Positions 33,962-42,121 of a stretch of 64,000 bases of DNA are shown piece by piece. The notes beneath the pieces were generated by a model. The model was not told the DNA's origin, did not search any database, and was given only the letters and a program-made list of their open reading frames with translations. The DNA is from Marinobacter litoralis. GTDB lineage: Bacteria > Pseudomonadota > Gammaproteobacteria > Pseudomonadales > Oleiphilaceae. A program made the position numbers and the translations under genes. Every line of letters begins with the position of its first letter. The stretch's first letter is position 1. The stretch covers positions 124,001-188,000 of the forward strand of contig NZ_QMDL01000001.1 in the NCBI RefSeq assembly GCF_003336705.1, given 5' to 3'.

Positions 33962-35347
33962 TCAGAGGTTGGCTTCTGCAAACTCTGCCAGAACCGAGCG
34001 AGGTACCCCTTGAAGATGAATGTGACCACCGTGTTTAAAGCCTTTGAAACGCTCGGTCATGTAAGTTAAACCGGAACTGAGCGGGCTTAAATACGGGGTG
34101 TCGATCTGTGCCAGGTTGCCCAGGCAAATCACTTTTGAGCCGTTACCAGCACGAGTGATGATGGTTTTGATTTGATGGGGGGTCAGGTTCTGGGATTCAT
34201 CGATGATGATCAGGCTGTGCTGGAAACTGCGGCCCCGGATGTAATTCATGGATTTGAAGTGCAGCGGCACTTTGCTAAGGATGTAATCGACACTGGCTGA
34301 CATGTTCTCGTCGTCTTCGTGCAGTGCTTCCAGGTTATCGACGATGGCGCCCAGCCATGGCTCCATTTTCTCGGCTTCGGTACCCGGCAGGAAACCGATG
34401 TCTTCATCCAGCCCCTGGGTAGAGCGGGTGGCGATGATGCGTTTGTACAGTTTGCTGGCCACGGTCATCTCGATGCAGGCAGCCAGCGCCAGAATGGTTT
34501 TGCCGGAACCGGCAGACCCGGTCAGGTTAACCAGATGGATTTCGGGGTCCAGCAGCAGATGCAGGGCCATGGCCTGATAGATGTCTCGCGGAATCAGCCC
34601 CCAGACTTCTTCGTTCATCAGGTCGTCGTGGAGCAGATCTTTGATCACCAGTTGGTCTTCGGATATATCCACTACCTGGCCGATGAAACCTCGCTCATCA
34701 ATAACAAATTCGTTGATATTGAGTTTGGCCAGATCGCCTTCGCGTTTTAGCAGGTGTTCGGTAACGCCGGCGCGCTGAACGGTTTCCACTTTAGCGATGT
34801 TATCCCAGAAGGAGTTCGGAAACTCCGTGTAACCTTTGGGAAGCAGATCAATGTCGTCCAGCAACTGGTCGTTGTGGTAGTCCTGAGCTTCAACGCCAAA
34901 GCCCCGCGCTTTCAGGCGCATGTTGATGTCTTTACTGACCAGTATGATGTCGTGAGACGTGTGCCGTTCTTGCAGCGCCGCAAGGGTATTGATGATCTTG
35001 TTGTCGTTCAGGTGCTCGGGCAGTGAATGGTTGCCGTTGCGTTCGGTGCTCATGATGATGGCGAGCGTACCCAGCGGGTCGGCTTTTTTGCCCCGCAGAA
35101 TGGGCACACCTTTCTCGATGTCTTTCGGGTTGGCATCACCCAGCAGCTTGTCGATGTTACGTATTGCCTGGCGACAGTCGGCCGCAACGGTTTGTTTGCC
35201 GGATTTCAGACTGTCGAGTTCCTCAAGGACGGTCATCGGGATGATGACAGCGTGTTCTTCAAAGTTCAGGAGGGCATTGGGATCGTGGATAAGAACGTTG
35301 GTATCAAGGACGTACATTTTTTTGCGAGCTTGCGGTGCTCTTGGCAT
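33962..35347 (-). CDS. PIN-PhoH family ATPase (PhoH2-like)
   Basis: A 461-residue protein joining an N-terminal PIN nuclease domain (MYVLDTNVLIHDPNALLNF, further acidic residues at LVSKDINMRLKA near 140) to a C-terminal PhoH ATPase. Walker A GSAGSGKT is at about 277-284 and Walker B IIIDESQNLT near residue 385. Such PhoH2 proteins are RNA helicase/RNases in other bacteria; the same is inferred here. It follows a CBS-domain gene after 21 bases and ends at a hairpin terminator. Confidence 0.92.
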   Translation of the reverse strand: MPRAPQARKKMYVLDTNVLIHDPNALLNFEEHAVIIPMTVLEELDSLKSGKQTVAADCRQAIRNIDKLLGDANPKDIEKGVPILRGKKADPLGTLAIIMSTERNGNHSLPEHLNDNKIINTLAALQERHTSHDIILVSKDINMRLKARGFGVEAQDYHNDQLLDDIDLLPKGYTEFPNSFWDNIAKVETVQRAGVTEHLLKREGDLAKLNINEFVIDERGFIGQVVDISEDQLVIKDLLHDDLMNEEVWGLIPRDIYQAMALHLLLDPEIHLVNLTGSAGSGKTILALAACIEMTVASKLYKRIIATRSTQGLDEDIGFLPGTEAEKMEPWLGAIVDNLEALHEDDENMSASVDYILSKVPLHFKSMNYIRGRSFQHSLIIIDESQNLTPHQIKTIITRAGNGSKVICLGNLAQIDTPYLSPLSSGLTYMTERFKGFKHGGHIHLQGVPRSVLAEFAEANL

Positions 35348-35368
35348 AGATGCGTTACCTCTGTTGTG

Positions 35369-35860
35369 TCAGTCGCACGCGGCGCAGCGCTTTGACAGCT
35401 CTTTGTCTGAAATCAGTTTGAGCATGTCGTAAGTGGTAATGATGCCCGTGATTTTTGAATCCCGGGTGACAAAAATGCGGTGCAGGTGTTCGCTCATCAT
35501 GACATTGGCGATGTCGCGAACGGGGGTGTTTTCATCGACTGAGAATACCAGCGGCGTCATGATGTCTCTGACTTCTACGGGGACTTTTCCCATTTCTTCG
35601 AAAATCACCATGCGCAGGCGCCGGGCTTCGTCTTGCTCTTCTGCGGTCAGCTTGGGCTGATTTTCAGAGCGAGAGGCGTTCCAGCGAAATTCGGTGATGT
35701 CTTTGAGGGTGGCAATGCCGATGATTTCGCCGTCGTCGTCGGTGACAGGGCTGCCGGTGATTTCGTTGTCGGTGAGAAACCGGGCCAGTCGATCCATCGT
35801 CCAGTTCTGAGGGACCGCTTTGATGGTGGGAGTCATGATCTCGTGGGCGAGAATAGGCAT
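35369..35860 (-). CDS. CBS-domain protein
   Basis: A 163-residue protein made of two CBS motifs (HEIMTPTIKAVPQNWTMDRLARFLTDNEITGSPVTDDDGEIIGIATLKDI and later VRDIMTPLVFSVDENTPVRDIANVMMSEHLHRIFVTRDSKITGIITTYDML). Such tandem domains bind adenosine nucleotides and sense energy state. The start at ATG 35860 (MPILAHEIM) is preferred; a longer GTG frame to 35926 adds 22 residues without a clear ribosome site. It lies between the START gene and the PhoH gene on the same strand. Confidence 0.85.
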   Translation of the reverse strand: MPILAHEIMTPTIKAVPQNWTMDRLARFLTDNEITGSPVTDDDGEIIGIATLKDITEFRWNASRSENQPKLTAEEQDEARRLRMVIFEEMGKVPVEVRDIMTPLVFSVDENTPVRDIANVMMSEHLHRIFVTRDSKITGIITTYDMLKLISDKELSKRCAACD

Positions 35861-35944
35861 CAGATAATAGCTCTTCCAATCGCAATGTTTCAGATGCAGC
35901 TTAGCCGTTCCTTGGCCTGTCGTCACCCCCGTTCGATCAAGCGC

Positions 35945-36670
35945 TTAGGGGGTGTGAGGAACAACGGCCTCAATGTTGCCGTCGGCTCCCCATTGGATAC
36001 GGTAGCCCTGATATTTTTCTTTACCGGCTACAGCTTCCAAAGCTTTCAAGGATTTCACGGGGATATCAATCACCAACTGGTTGACCAGCCATTCCGGCAG
36101 GGCACCGTTTGGTTCGGTGTGTTGTACCCACACCATGTGCGTGCCTTGTTCGGTCGGAGTGAACCGGTAAAGCGTATTGGAAACGTCAACCCGGACACGG
36201 CTGTTTGCTTCGGCGCGCATGCCCGGCGTGGCGTTCAGATCCATGATGATTTCGCCCGTATCGGCGTTGCCACGGGTGCGAATCCGCAATACATAATCCC
36301 GGTCGGAAACAGGCCAGGGCATGTCGTTGACGGAGTAAGCGTAGCGGTCATGGAAAGTTCCCTTGCCGAAGGCGAATGATTCGGTGCAGTTGTGAACCCA
36401 TTCTTTGCAAGATTCGGGATTAATCATGACGGCCATCAGGTTATTGATGCGCACGTTGAGATCGGCTACGGCTTTGAACGCTCGAAAGCCCGAACCGGGC
36501 TGATCCATGGTGTAGATGCGAATGTTGTCTACTTGTTTTTGCAGAGCCCAGTGTTCCGAATTTTCCGGAGGCAAGGCGGAGTGGTCGTCTGCAAATGCAG
36601 GAACGGCTAATAGCAGGGCGGCGAACCCGAAGAGAATGCCCATAGTGCCACGGACACGGGTGATGGTCAT
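35945..36670 (-). CDS. START-domain lipid-binding protein with signal peptide
   Basis: A 241-residue exported protein. Residues 1-27 form a signal peptide (GILFGFAALLLAVPAFADD), and the rest resembles a START/SRPBCC domain, with CKEWVHNCTESFAFGKG, YSVNDMPWPVSDRDYVLRI and a C-terminal amphipathic helix region (EWLVNQLVIDIPVKSLKALEAVAGK). START proteins bind hydrophobic ligands such as lipids. It is the first gene of a run with the CBS and PhoH genes. Specific ligand unknown. Confidence 0.85.
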   Translation of the reverse strand: MTITRVRGTMGILFGFAALLLAVPAFADDHSALPPENSEHWALQKQVDNIRIYTMDQPGSGFRAFKAVADLNVRINNLMAVMINPESCKEWVHNCTESFAFGKGTFHDRYAYSVNDMPWPVSDRDYVLRIRTRGNADTGEIIMDLNATPGMRAEANSRVRVDVSNTLYRFTPTEQGTHMVWVQHTEPNGALPEWLVNQLVIDIPVKSLKALEAVAGKEKYQGYRIQWGADGNIEAVVPHTP

Positions 36671-36808
36671 AAGCTACACTTTGCGATTAATGGTTAAGGA
36701 AAGTCTACCACGCTGCTCTACAGCCTTTTGCTGTTGCAAGGGAAGATTGTGAACCAGGTAGTCTCCTGATACCGCTTAAACTCGAATTGGCCTGATTTGA
36801 CGGAAACT

Positions 36809-37816
36809 ATGACCCAGAAAAAACTGATCGACCCGAAAGGGCGGATTGCCCCGGGGCTGATGTCCGAACCTGTGGATGTCATCAATTACATGGATTACGA
36901 CTTGCGCACGGTAATGGATAAGCCTCGGTCACGGTTGGCGCGGCAGTGGCGTTTCAACCAATTCCAGTTTGTCAGCGCTATGTCGCCGGGTTGGGTATTC
37001 GGAATGGCCATTGTCGATTTAAAACTGGTGGGGTCCGGATTTTTCTATCTGTTTGATTTTGAATCCGGGCAGATGTTCGAGCAATCGTTCCTCCAGCCTT
37101 TGGCGCGCAACACCAAGATTGAGCCCTACCCGGAGCGTGGCGAGGCGCGTTTCAGAAAGGGGGATGTCTCGCTGTCCATCAAACCTTCGGTCGGTGGCCG
37201 GAATGTGCGGGTGAGTGCGCCGGGTAACATCGAGGTTGATTTGGAATTGACCGACGACAACGATCCTCATCGGTTAGTCTGCCCGGCTGGTTATACGGGC
37301 TGGGTATTTACCCGTAAGTCGGCAGGATTGCCGGTTGAAGGGGAGGTGCGCTGGGGGCAGCAGATTTGGCGAACTGAGGAAAAGAGTCGAGGCTCTGTAG
37401 ACTGGAGCTGTGGCTTCATGCGCCGGGAAACGGCCTGGAACTGGGCCTGCCTGGCCGGACAGACGGATGATGGCGTGGCTATTGGCTTGAATCTGGCGGC
37501 GGGTGTTAACGAAACGGGTATGACGGAAAATGCGCTCTGGTTGGATGGCCAGCGCTTCGTGCTGGGGGCAGCCCGGTTCGAATTTAACCGGTATCAGCAG
37601 GATGCCAAGTGGCGGGTGACTACGGAAGACGGAAAAGTCGAGCTGTCGTTTTCTCCCTCCGGTGTGCGCAAAGAAAAGTTGAATGCCGGCATACTGGCTT
37701 CGAATTTTCGCCAGTTTGTGGGCACCTTCGAGGGAACCGTGGAGGGCAAGTCGGGTAAAAAAATCCCCGTAGCGGGACTACGGGGATTGATGGAGGACCA
37801 CTTTGCCCGCTGGTAG
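36809..37816 (+). CDS. DUF2804 family protein
   Basis: A 335-residue protein of the DUF2804 family. Landmarks are RQWRFNQFQFVSAMSPGWVFGMAIVDL near residue 48 and RGLMEDHFARW at the end. No signal peptide or membrane segment. The frame could begin at TTG 36797, but ATG 36809 (MTQKKLIDPKGR) is preferred as the first methionine codon. The last 20 codons contain a hairpin that on the opposite strand looks like the terminator of minCDE. Function unknown; the fold may be a lipocalin-like beta structure. Confidence 0.82.
   Translation: MTQKKLIDPKGRIAPGLMSEPVDVINYMDYDLRTVMDKPRSRLARQWRFNQFQFVSAMSPGWVFGMAIVDLKLVGSGFFYLFDFESGQMFEQSFLQPLARNTKIEPYPERGEARFRKGDVSLSIKPSVGGRNVRVSAPGNIEVDLELTDDNDPHRLVCPAGYTGWVFTRKSAGLPVEGEVRWGQQIWRTEEKSRGSVDWSCGFMRRETAWNWACLAGQTDDGVAIGLNLAAGVNETGMTENALWLDGQRFVLGAARFEFNRYQQDAKWRVTTEDGKVELSFSPSGVRKEKLNAGILASNFRQFVGTFEGTVEGKSGKKIPVAGLRGLMEDHFARW
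37757..37788 (-). terminator. minCDE terminator inside the DUF2804 gene
   Basis: On the minus strand, arms AATCCCCGTAG/CTACGGGGATT (11 perfect pairs, 5-base loop) are followed by a seven-T run (seen as seven A at 37757-37763 on the plus strand). It lies 40 bases past the minE stop and within the 3' coding part of the convergent DUF2804 gene. Confidence 0.8.
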
Positions 37817-37827
37817 GCGGGCTGGTG

Positions 37828-38082
37828 TTATTGCTCCGGTAGAGTGACGTTCAGCTCCAGTACCGAGCAGCTGTCGTTTCGATCAACTTCGACCTGCACC
37901 ATGTCGTCACTGATTTGCACGTATTTACGTATAACCGCAAGCAATTCCTGCTGCATCTGGGGGAGGTAATCCGGCTGGCCCCTCTGGCCACGTTCGTGGG
38001 CCACGATGATTTGCAGGCGCTCTTTGGCAACGCTTGCGGTGCTGTTGTTTTTACTGCTTCTGAAGTAATCCAGGAAACTCAT
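37828..38082 (-). CDS. minE: Cell division topological specificity factor MinE
   Basis: Partner of MinD that drives pole-to-pole oscillation and relieves MinCD inhibition at midcell. The 84-residue product begins [35 protein letters not shown], with the membrane-targeting helix and MinD-contact segment, and ends with the topological specificity beta region ([23 protein letters not shown]). It lies 3 bases after minD, at the end of minC-minD-minE. Confidence 0.95.
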   Translation of the reverse strand: MSFLDYFRSSKNNSTASVAKERLQIIVAHERGQRGQPDYLPQMQQELLAVIRKYVQISDDMVQVEVDRNDSCSVLELNVTLPEQ

Positions 38083-38085
38083 CCC

Positions 38086-38898
38086 TTAGCCCCCCTTGAA
38101 CATCCGTGAGAAGAAACCTTTCTTCTGTGCGGTCATGAAGCGGTGTTCGCGCTCCTCGCCCAGAAGTCGTGCTACCGCATCGTCGTAGGCTTGTCCGGCA
38201 TCGCTGTCTTCTTCGAGAATGACCGGCAGGCCCTGGTTGGAGGCGTTCAAAACGATCTGGCTTTCCGGGATGACGCCGAGCAGCGGGATGGCCAGAATTT
38301 CCTCAACGTCTTGCACCGACAGCATTTCGCCACGTTCAACGCGATCAGGGTTGTACCGGGTCAGCAGCAGATGCTCTTTGAGTGGATCTTGCCCCATTTC
38401 GGCCCGGCGAGACTTGCTCTGCATGATGCCCAGAATACGGTCGGAGTCGCGCACGGACGACACTTCCGGGTTGGTGACCACAACCGCTTCATCGGCATAA
38501 TAAAGTGCCATCAGTGCGCCATGCTCGATGCCGGCCGGGGAATCGCAGATGATGTAATCGAAGGTTTCGGAAAGCTCGTTGATGACTTTTTCAACGCCTT
38601 CTTTCGTAAGAGCTTCTTTCTCGCGGGTTTGTGAGGCCGGAAGAATGTACAGCGTGTCGACGCGCTTGTCTTTGATCAGGGCCTGGTTCAGCGTAGCTTC
38701 ACCCTGAATGACGTTAACAAAATCGTACACGACCCGGCGCTCGCAGTTCATGATCAGGTCCAGATTTCGCAGACCTACATCGAAGTCGATCACGACCGTT
38801 TTATGGCCCCGTTTGGCAAGCCCGGTGCTGATTGAAGCGCTGGTGGTGGTTTTGCCAACGCCGCCTTTTCCTGAGGTAACGACAATGATTCTAGCCAA
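38086..38898 (-). CDS. minD: Septum site-determining ATPase MinD
   Basis: ParA-like ATPase that recruits MinC to the membrane. The 270-residue product has the deviant Walker A SGKGGVGKTT (about 9-18), IDFDVGLRNLDL, and a C-terminal amphipathic membrane helix KKGFFSRMFKGG. Length equals the E. coli protein (270). It lies 62 bases downstream of minC and 3 bases upstream of minE. Confidence 0.96.
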   Translation of the reverse strand: MARIIVVTSGKGGVGKTTTSASISTGLAKRGHKTVVIDFDVGLRNLDLIMNCERRVVYDFVNVIQGEATLNQALIKDKRVDTLYILPASQTREKEALTKEGVEKVINELSETFDYIICDSPAGIEHGALMALYYADEAVVVTNPEVSSVRDSDRILGIMQSKSRRAEMGQDPLKEHLLLTRYNPDRVERGEMLSVQDVEEILAIPLLGVIPESQIVLNASNQGLPVILEEDSDAGQAYDDAVARLLGEEREHRFMTAQKKGFFSRMFKGG

Positions 38899-38960
38899 GA
38901 TTCAATTCCTGTTTCGCGGTGGATTCGTCATATCTTCAAAGTCGGTTTGTTATTGCACTA

Positions 38961-39719
38961 CTAGCCTTTCTCCAGTGGCGATACCACCAGCACGTCATCC
39001 TTGAGCTGGATCTGCACAGCGCTTTTCCAGCCATTATTCTGAAGATCTTCCGGAATTTTATAGTGTCCGGCAACAGACACAAGCTCTGCTTCCAGAGACT
39101 GGCAAAATATTCTCGCAGATTCGGCACCGTGAATGCCTGCTAAGGCACGGCCACGTAATGCGCCATACACGTGGATATTGCCTGCCGCCAGGACTTCGGC
39201 ACCGGCCTGGACCGGAGCGAGGATGATCAAGTCGCCTTCGGGGGCGTGTATTTGCTGCCCGGACCGAACGGTTTGGGTAACAATTTTAGTGGCTGCCGGC
39301 TCGGGTGCGAGCGTTACTGCCGGGGTTTCGGTAACCGGTTCGGCTTTTTCTGCCGCGGCCTCTGGTGTTGTTGGTCTTTCGCGAACCGAACCGCCGGGCA
39401 TAAGCGCCAGAGAAGCTCCCTTGGCAAGTCGCCGCTGGTTTTCGTTAGCTGCCCGAACACCAATAACCTGAATGTTATGACGGCGACAAGTACCGATGAT
39501 TTTGAAGAAGTCGATCTCGCTGTCGATGCCTTCGTACTTGTCGAGACTGATCACCAGAGGGATGTCTTTGAAAAAGCCGGGGGCCTGGCTGATTTTGTCC
39601 CGCAGGTTTGCTTCGAATTCATGTTCATCGAAGTAATACAGTTCCAGCGCGGTTAGCGAGATGTTCGCGCTTTTGAGTTGGAAACTCTGTTTTACTTCGG
39701 GGTTAGCAGTATCGCTCAT
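38961..39719 (-). CDS. minC: Septum site-determining protein MinC
   Basis: FtsZ assembly inhibitor acting with MinD. The 252-residue product from ATG 39719 (MSDTANPEVKQSFQLKSANISLTALEL) has the N-terminal FtsZ-binding domain, a proline/alanine-rich linker (residues 105-150) and the C-terminal beta-helix domain with HVYGALRGRALAGIHGAESARIFCQSLEAELVSVAGHYK. Longer frames to 39836 carry a non-family N-terminus. AGGGA lies upstream but at wide spacing. Confidence 0.95.
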   Translation of the reverse strand: MSDTANPEVKQSFQLKSANISLTALELYYFDEHEFEANLRDKISQAPGFFKDIPLVISLDKYEGIDSEIDFFKIIGTCRRHNIQVIGVRAANENQRRLAKGASLALMPGGSVRERPTTPEAAAEKAEPVTETPAVTLAPEPAATKIVTQTVRSGQQIHAPEGDLIILAPVQAGAEVLAAGNIHVYGALRGRALAGIHGAESARIFCQSLEAELVSVAGHYKIPEDLQNNGWKSAVQIQLKDDVLVVSPLEKG

Positions 39720-39741
39720 GAATGCTCGTTTCCCTGATGGG

Positions 39742-40107
39742 TTACTGGGTGGTGGATTCGGCACGGGCCCGCAGCGGTTGATTGTCAAAACGAATGCCGG
39801 ACCATCCGGTGCTGATGAATTGCCGGATATTACCATGGCTGGAGCCTGTCGGGTCGCCCAGAACCTGCTGGTAATGCTGCGCGAACAAGGCGAGCGTGTC
39901 GTTCTCGTTCAGGTTGCAGTACTGGCCCAGGGCGAACACGCGGCAGGAACCGGCGTTCTCTCCGGCTTCGTTGCGGAGCGGGCCGTTGTCAAATCCGGTG
40001 GGTTCAAACTCAAAATGCTGGTCGATCAGGGCGAGGGTATCGTCGAAATCGGCGTGGCCGCCTTGGAGCGATGCCAGATGTATGCGGACGGCTTCAGTGA
40101 TGTTCAT
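39742..40107 (-). CDS. HopJ type III effector family protein
   Basis: A 121-residue protein of the HopJ family, named for a plant-pathogen effector but common in free-living marine bacteria, where its role is not known. Landmarks are DTLALIDQHFEFEPTGFDNGPLRNEAGENAGSCRVFALG at about residues 23-60. No secretion signal is visible and no type III secretion genes lie nearby, so an effector role is unlikely. The start overlaps the stop of the DUF1244 gene (ATGA). It precedes minC on the same strand. Confidence 0.85.
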   Translation of the reverse strand: MNITEAVRIHLASLQGGHADFDDTLALIDQHFEFEPTGFDNGPLRNEAGENAGSCRVFALGQYCNLNENDTLALFAQHYQQVLGDPTGSSHGNIRQFISTGWSGIRFDNQPLRARAESTTQ

Positions 40108-40385
40108 GATTTGTGATCCTGCTTGGGGCCGGTCTGGTATTTTTCTTTCCACTGCTCGTAGGGCATGCCGTAGATCTCTTCACGGGCGGCGGGGTCGGAC
40201 AGTTCGAAGCCACGCTCTTGTGCTTCGGCTCGATACCATTTTGACAGGCAGTTACGGCAGAACCCGGCCAGGTTCATCAGGTCAATATTCTGAACGTCGG
40301 TGTTTTGACGCAGGTGGTCAACCAGCCGTCTGAACGCGGCGGCTTCGATTTCAGTGCGCTCGGATTCGGGAATAGGGTTGCTCAT
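40104..40385 (-). CDS. DUF1244 family protein
   Basis: A 93-residue protein of the DUF1244 family. The start ATG 40385 (MSNPIPESERTEIEAAAFRRLVDHLRQNTDVQNIDLMNLAGFCRNCLSKWYRAEA) is preferred because GAGG lies shortly before it. Landmarks are LAGFCRNCLSKWY with two cysteines (near residues 43-46) and EEIYGMPYEQWKEKYQ. It overlaps the HopJ gene by 4 bases. Function unknown; the CxxC pair could bind a metal, which is inference. Confidence 0.85.
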   Translation of the reverse strand: MSNPIPESERTEIEAAAFRRLVDHLRQNTDVQNIDLMNLAGFCRNCLSKWYRAEAQERGFELSDPAAREEIYGMPYEQWKEKYQTGPKQDHKS

Positions 40386-40498
40386 GGAGCCTCGCAATAG
40401 GTTGTCGAAGTGACTTTGGACTTCCTGACATTCTCGGTATGTTACCGTAAGATACAAGGCTGTATAAACGTACAGATTGTTAACCTGAGCCACGGATT

Positions 40499-41563
40499 AT
40501 GCCCCAGCGCAAGATCATCCACGTAGATTGCGATTGTTTTTACGCCGCGGTCGAAATGCGGGACGACCCGTCCCTGCGGGATGTTCCGCTGGCGGTCGGC
40601 GGTGATGGTGGTCGAGGTGTCGTGACCACCTGCAATTATAAAGCACGGGCTTATGGGGTGCGCTCGGCCATGCCCGGCAGTGAGGCTCGGCGCCTGTGCC
40701 CGGGCTTGGTGACCGTACCAACGAACATGGGCAAGTATCGGGCGGTGTCGCAGCAGGTGATGGCGATATTGCGTGACATGACCGATCTGGTGGAACCCTT
40801 GTCGTTAGACGAAGCCTTTTTGGATGTGTCTGAAATCACCGACCATAAGGGCAGTGCCACGTTGATGGCCCGGCACCTGCGGGAGCGCGTCCAACGGGAA
40901 ACGGGTATCACCATTTCTGCGGGCGTTGCCCCGAATAAATTTCTCGCCAAGATTGCCAGTGACTGGCGCAAACCCGATGGTTTGTTCGTAATTACGCCTG
41001 ACGAAGTAGATGCTTTCGTGCAAGCGTTGCCGGTTGAAAAGCTGTTCGGGGTAGGGCAGGTAACAGCAGGAAAACTCCATGCACTGGGAGTCACCACCTG
41101 CGGTGATATGCAAGCGCTGGGTGTTGAAGTGCTCATTGAAAAGTTCGGTAAACAAGGGTACCGCTTGTTTGAAATGGCCCATGGGCGGGATGAGCGGCCG
41201 GTGGTGGTGTCTCGGGTTGCCAAGTCGGTCAGTGTGGAGCGGACCTTTTCCCAGGATCTGGCGGGCAAAGCGGCGTGTGAATCGGTGATGCCGTCACTGG
41301 TGGCGGATTTGAATCTGCGGCTGGCCCGCAAGAGCCGAGACAAACCCATTCACAAGTTGTTCGTCAAAATTCGCTACAGCGATTTTTCTACCCACACGTT
41401 GGAGCGTGTCAGGGATCAGATTTCCGAACCTGAAGCGACCGACTACCAACCTCTGTTGGATGAGTTGGTCACGCGCGAGGATCGCCCGGTTCGCCTGATG
41501 GGTGTCGGCGTTCGTTTTCGTAACGACGAAGCGCCAGTGACTCAGTTGCGGTTGTTTGATTGA
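40499..41563 (+). CDS. dinB: DNA polymerase IV
   Basis: Y-family translesion polymerase. The 354-residue product has metal ligands D10 ([12 protein letters not shown]) and D104/E105 (SLDEAFLDV), the finger/palm segment [24 protein letters not shown], helix-hairpin-helix [20 protein letters not shown] and a little-finger domain. It ends QLRLFD, which resembles the beta-clamp-binding QL(S/R)LF motif. Its stop abuts the convergent PAP2 stop with no gap. Confidence 0.95.
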   Translation: MPQRKIIHVDCDCFYAAVEMRDDPSLRDVPLAVGGDGGRGVVTTCNYKARAYGVRSAMPGSEARRLCPGLVTVPTNMGKYRAVSQQVMAILRDMTDLVEPLSLDEAFLDVSEITDHKGSATLMARHLRERVQRETGITISAGVAPNKFLAKIASDWRKPDGLFVITPDEVDAFVQALPVEKLFGVGQVTAGKLHALGVTTCGDMQALGVEVLIEKFGKQGYRLFEMAHGRDERPVVVSRVAKSVSVERTFSQDLAGKAACESVMPSLVADLNLRLARKSRDKPIHKLFVKIRYSDFSTHTLERVRDQISEPEATDYQPLLDELVTREDRPVRLMGVGVRFRNDEAPVTQLRLFD

Positions 41564-42121
41564 TCACGCGGCCAGGTCGGCAAACAGTTGCACGGATGTC
41601 CACCCCATCAACCCCCCAATCAATGCCCCGGCGGCAACGTCACTGGGGTAGTGCAAGCCCAGAACCACCCGGGATGCGGCAACCGATAGCGTGAAGGGCA
41701 GCACCGCCCAAGCGACTGCCGGTAACAGGGTAAACAGCATGGCTTGAAAGCAGGCTGCGTGCATAGTGTGCCCGGACGGGAAGCTGTAGCGATCCAGTGG
41801 AGGCATGGCACAGTTAATGGCCGGAAACGAAATAAATGGTCGCTCCCGGATGAGTCGGTGTTTCAGCATCTTGTAGGTGAGTGTGCAGGTCAGGCCTGTC
41901 AGTGCCATCAGAAGTGCAAATTGTCGGCCGTGAACCGGGTTGATGAAGGGAATCGCCAGAATGAGGGCATACCAAAGCCAGCCATCCCCCAGCCAGCTGA
42001 CCAAGCGGAAGTAACCTTTAATCGGTCGAAACCTTATAGCTCGGTTGATGGACTGACACAGGGCGAACTCCCTTTGGTCTGCCCGTTCAAAGAATCGGGA
42101 AGCTTTGTTTGTGATTTGCAT
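41564..42121 (-). CDS. PAP2-family membrane phosphatase
   Basis: A 185-residue integral membrane phosphatase with about five hydrophobic segments. The acid phosphatase signature is visible as K-x6-RP (KHRLIRERP), PSGHT near residue 115, and SRVVLGLHYPSDV near residue 148. Such enzymes dephosphorylate lipid phosphates, for example undecaprenyl pyrophosphate or phosphatidate. It overlaps the next gene, a glycosyltransferase, by 35 bases, so co-expression is likely. Confidence 0.9.
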   Translation of the reverse strand: MQITNKASRFFERADQREFALCQSINRAIRFRPIKGYFRLVSWLGDGWLWYALILAIPFINPVHGRQFALLMALTGLTCTLTYKMLKHRLIRERPFISFPAINCAMPPLDRYSFPSGHTMHAACFQAMLFTLLPAVAWAVLPFTLSVAASRVVLGLHYPSDVAAGALIGGLMGWTSVQLFADLAA

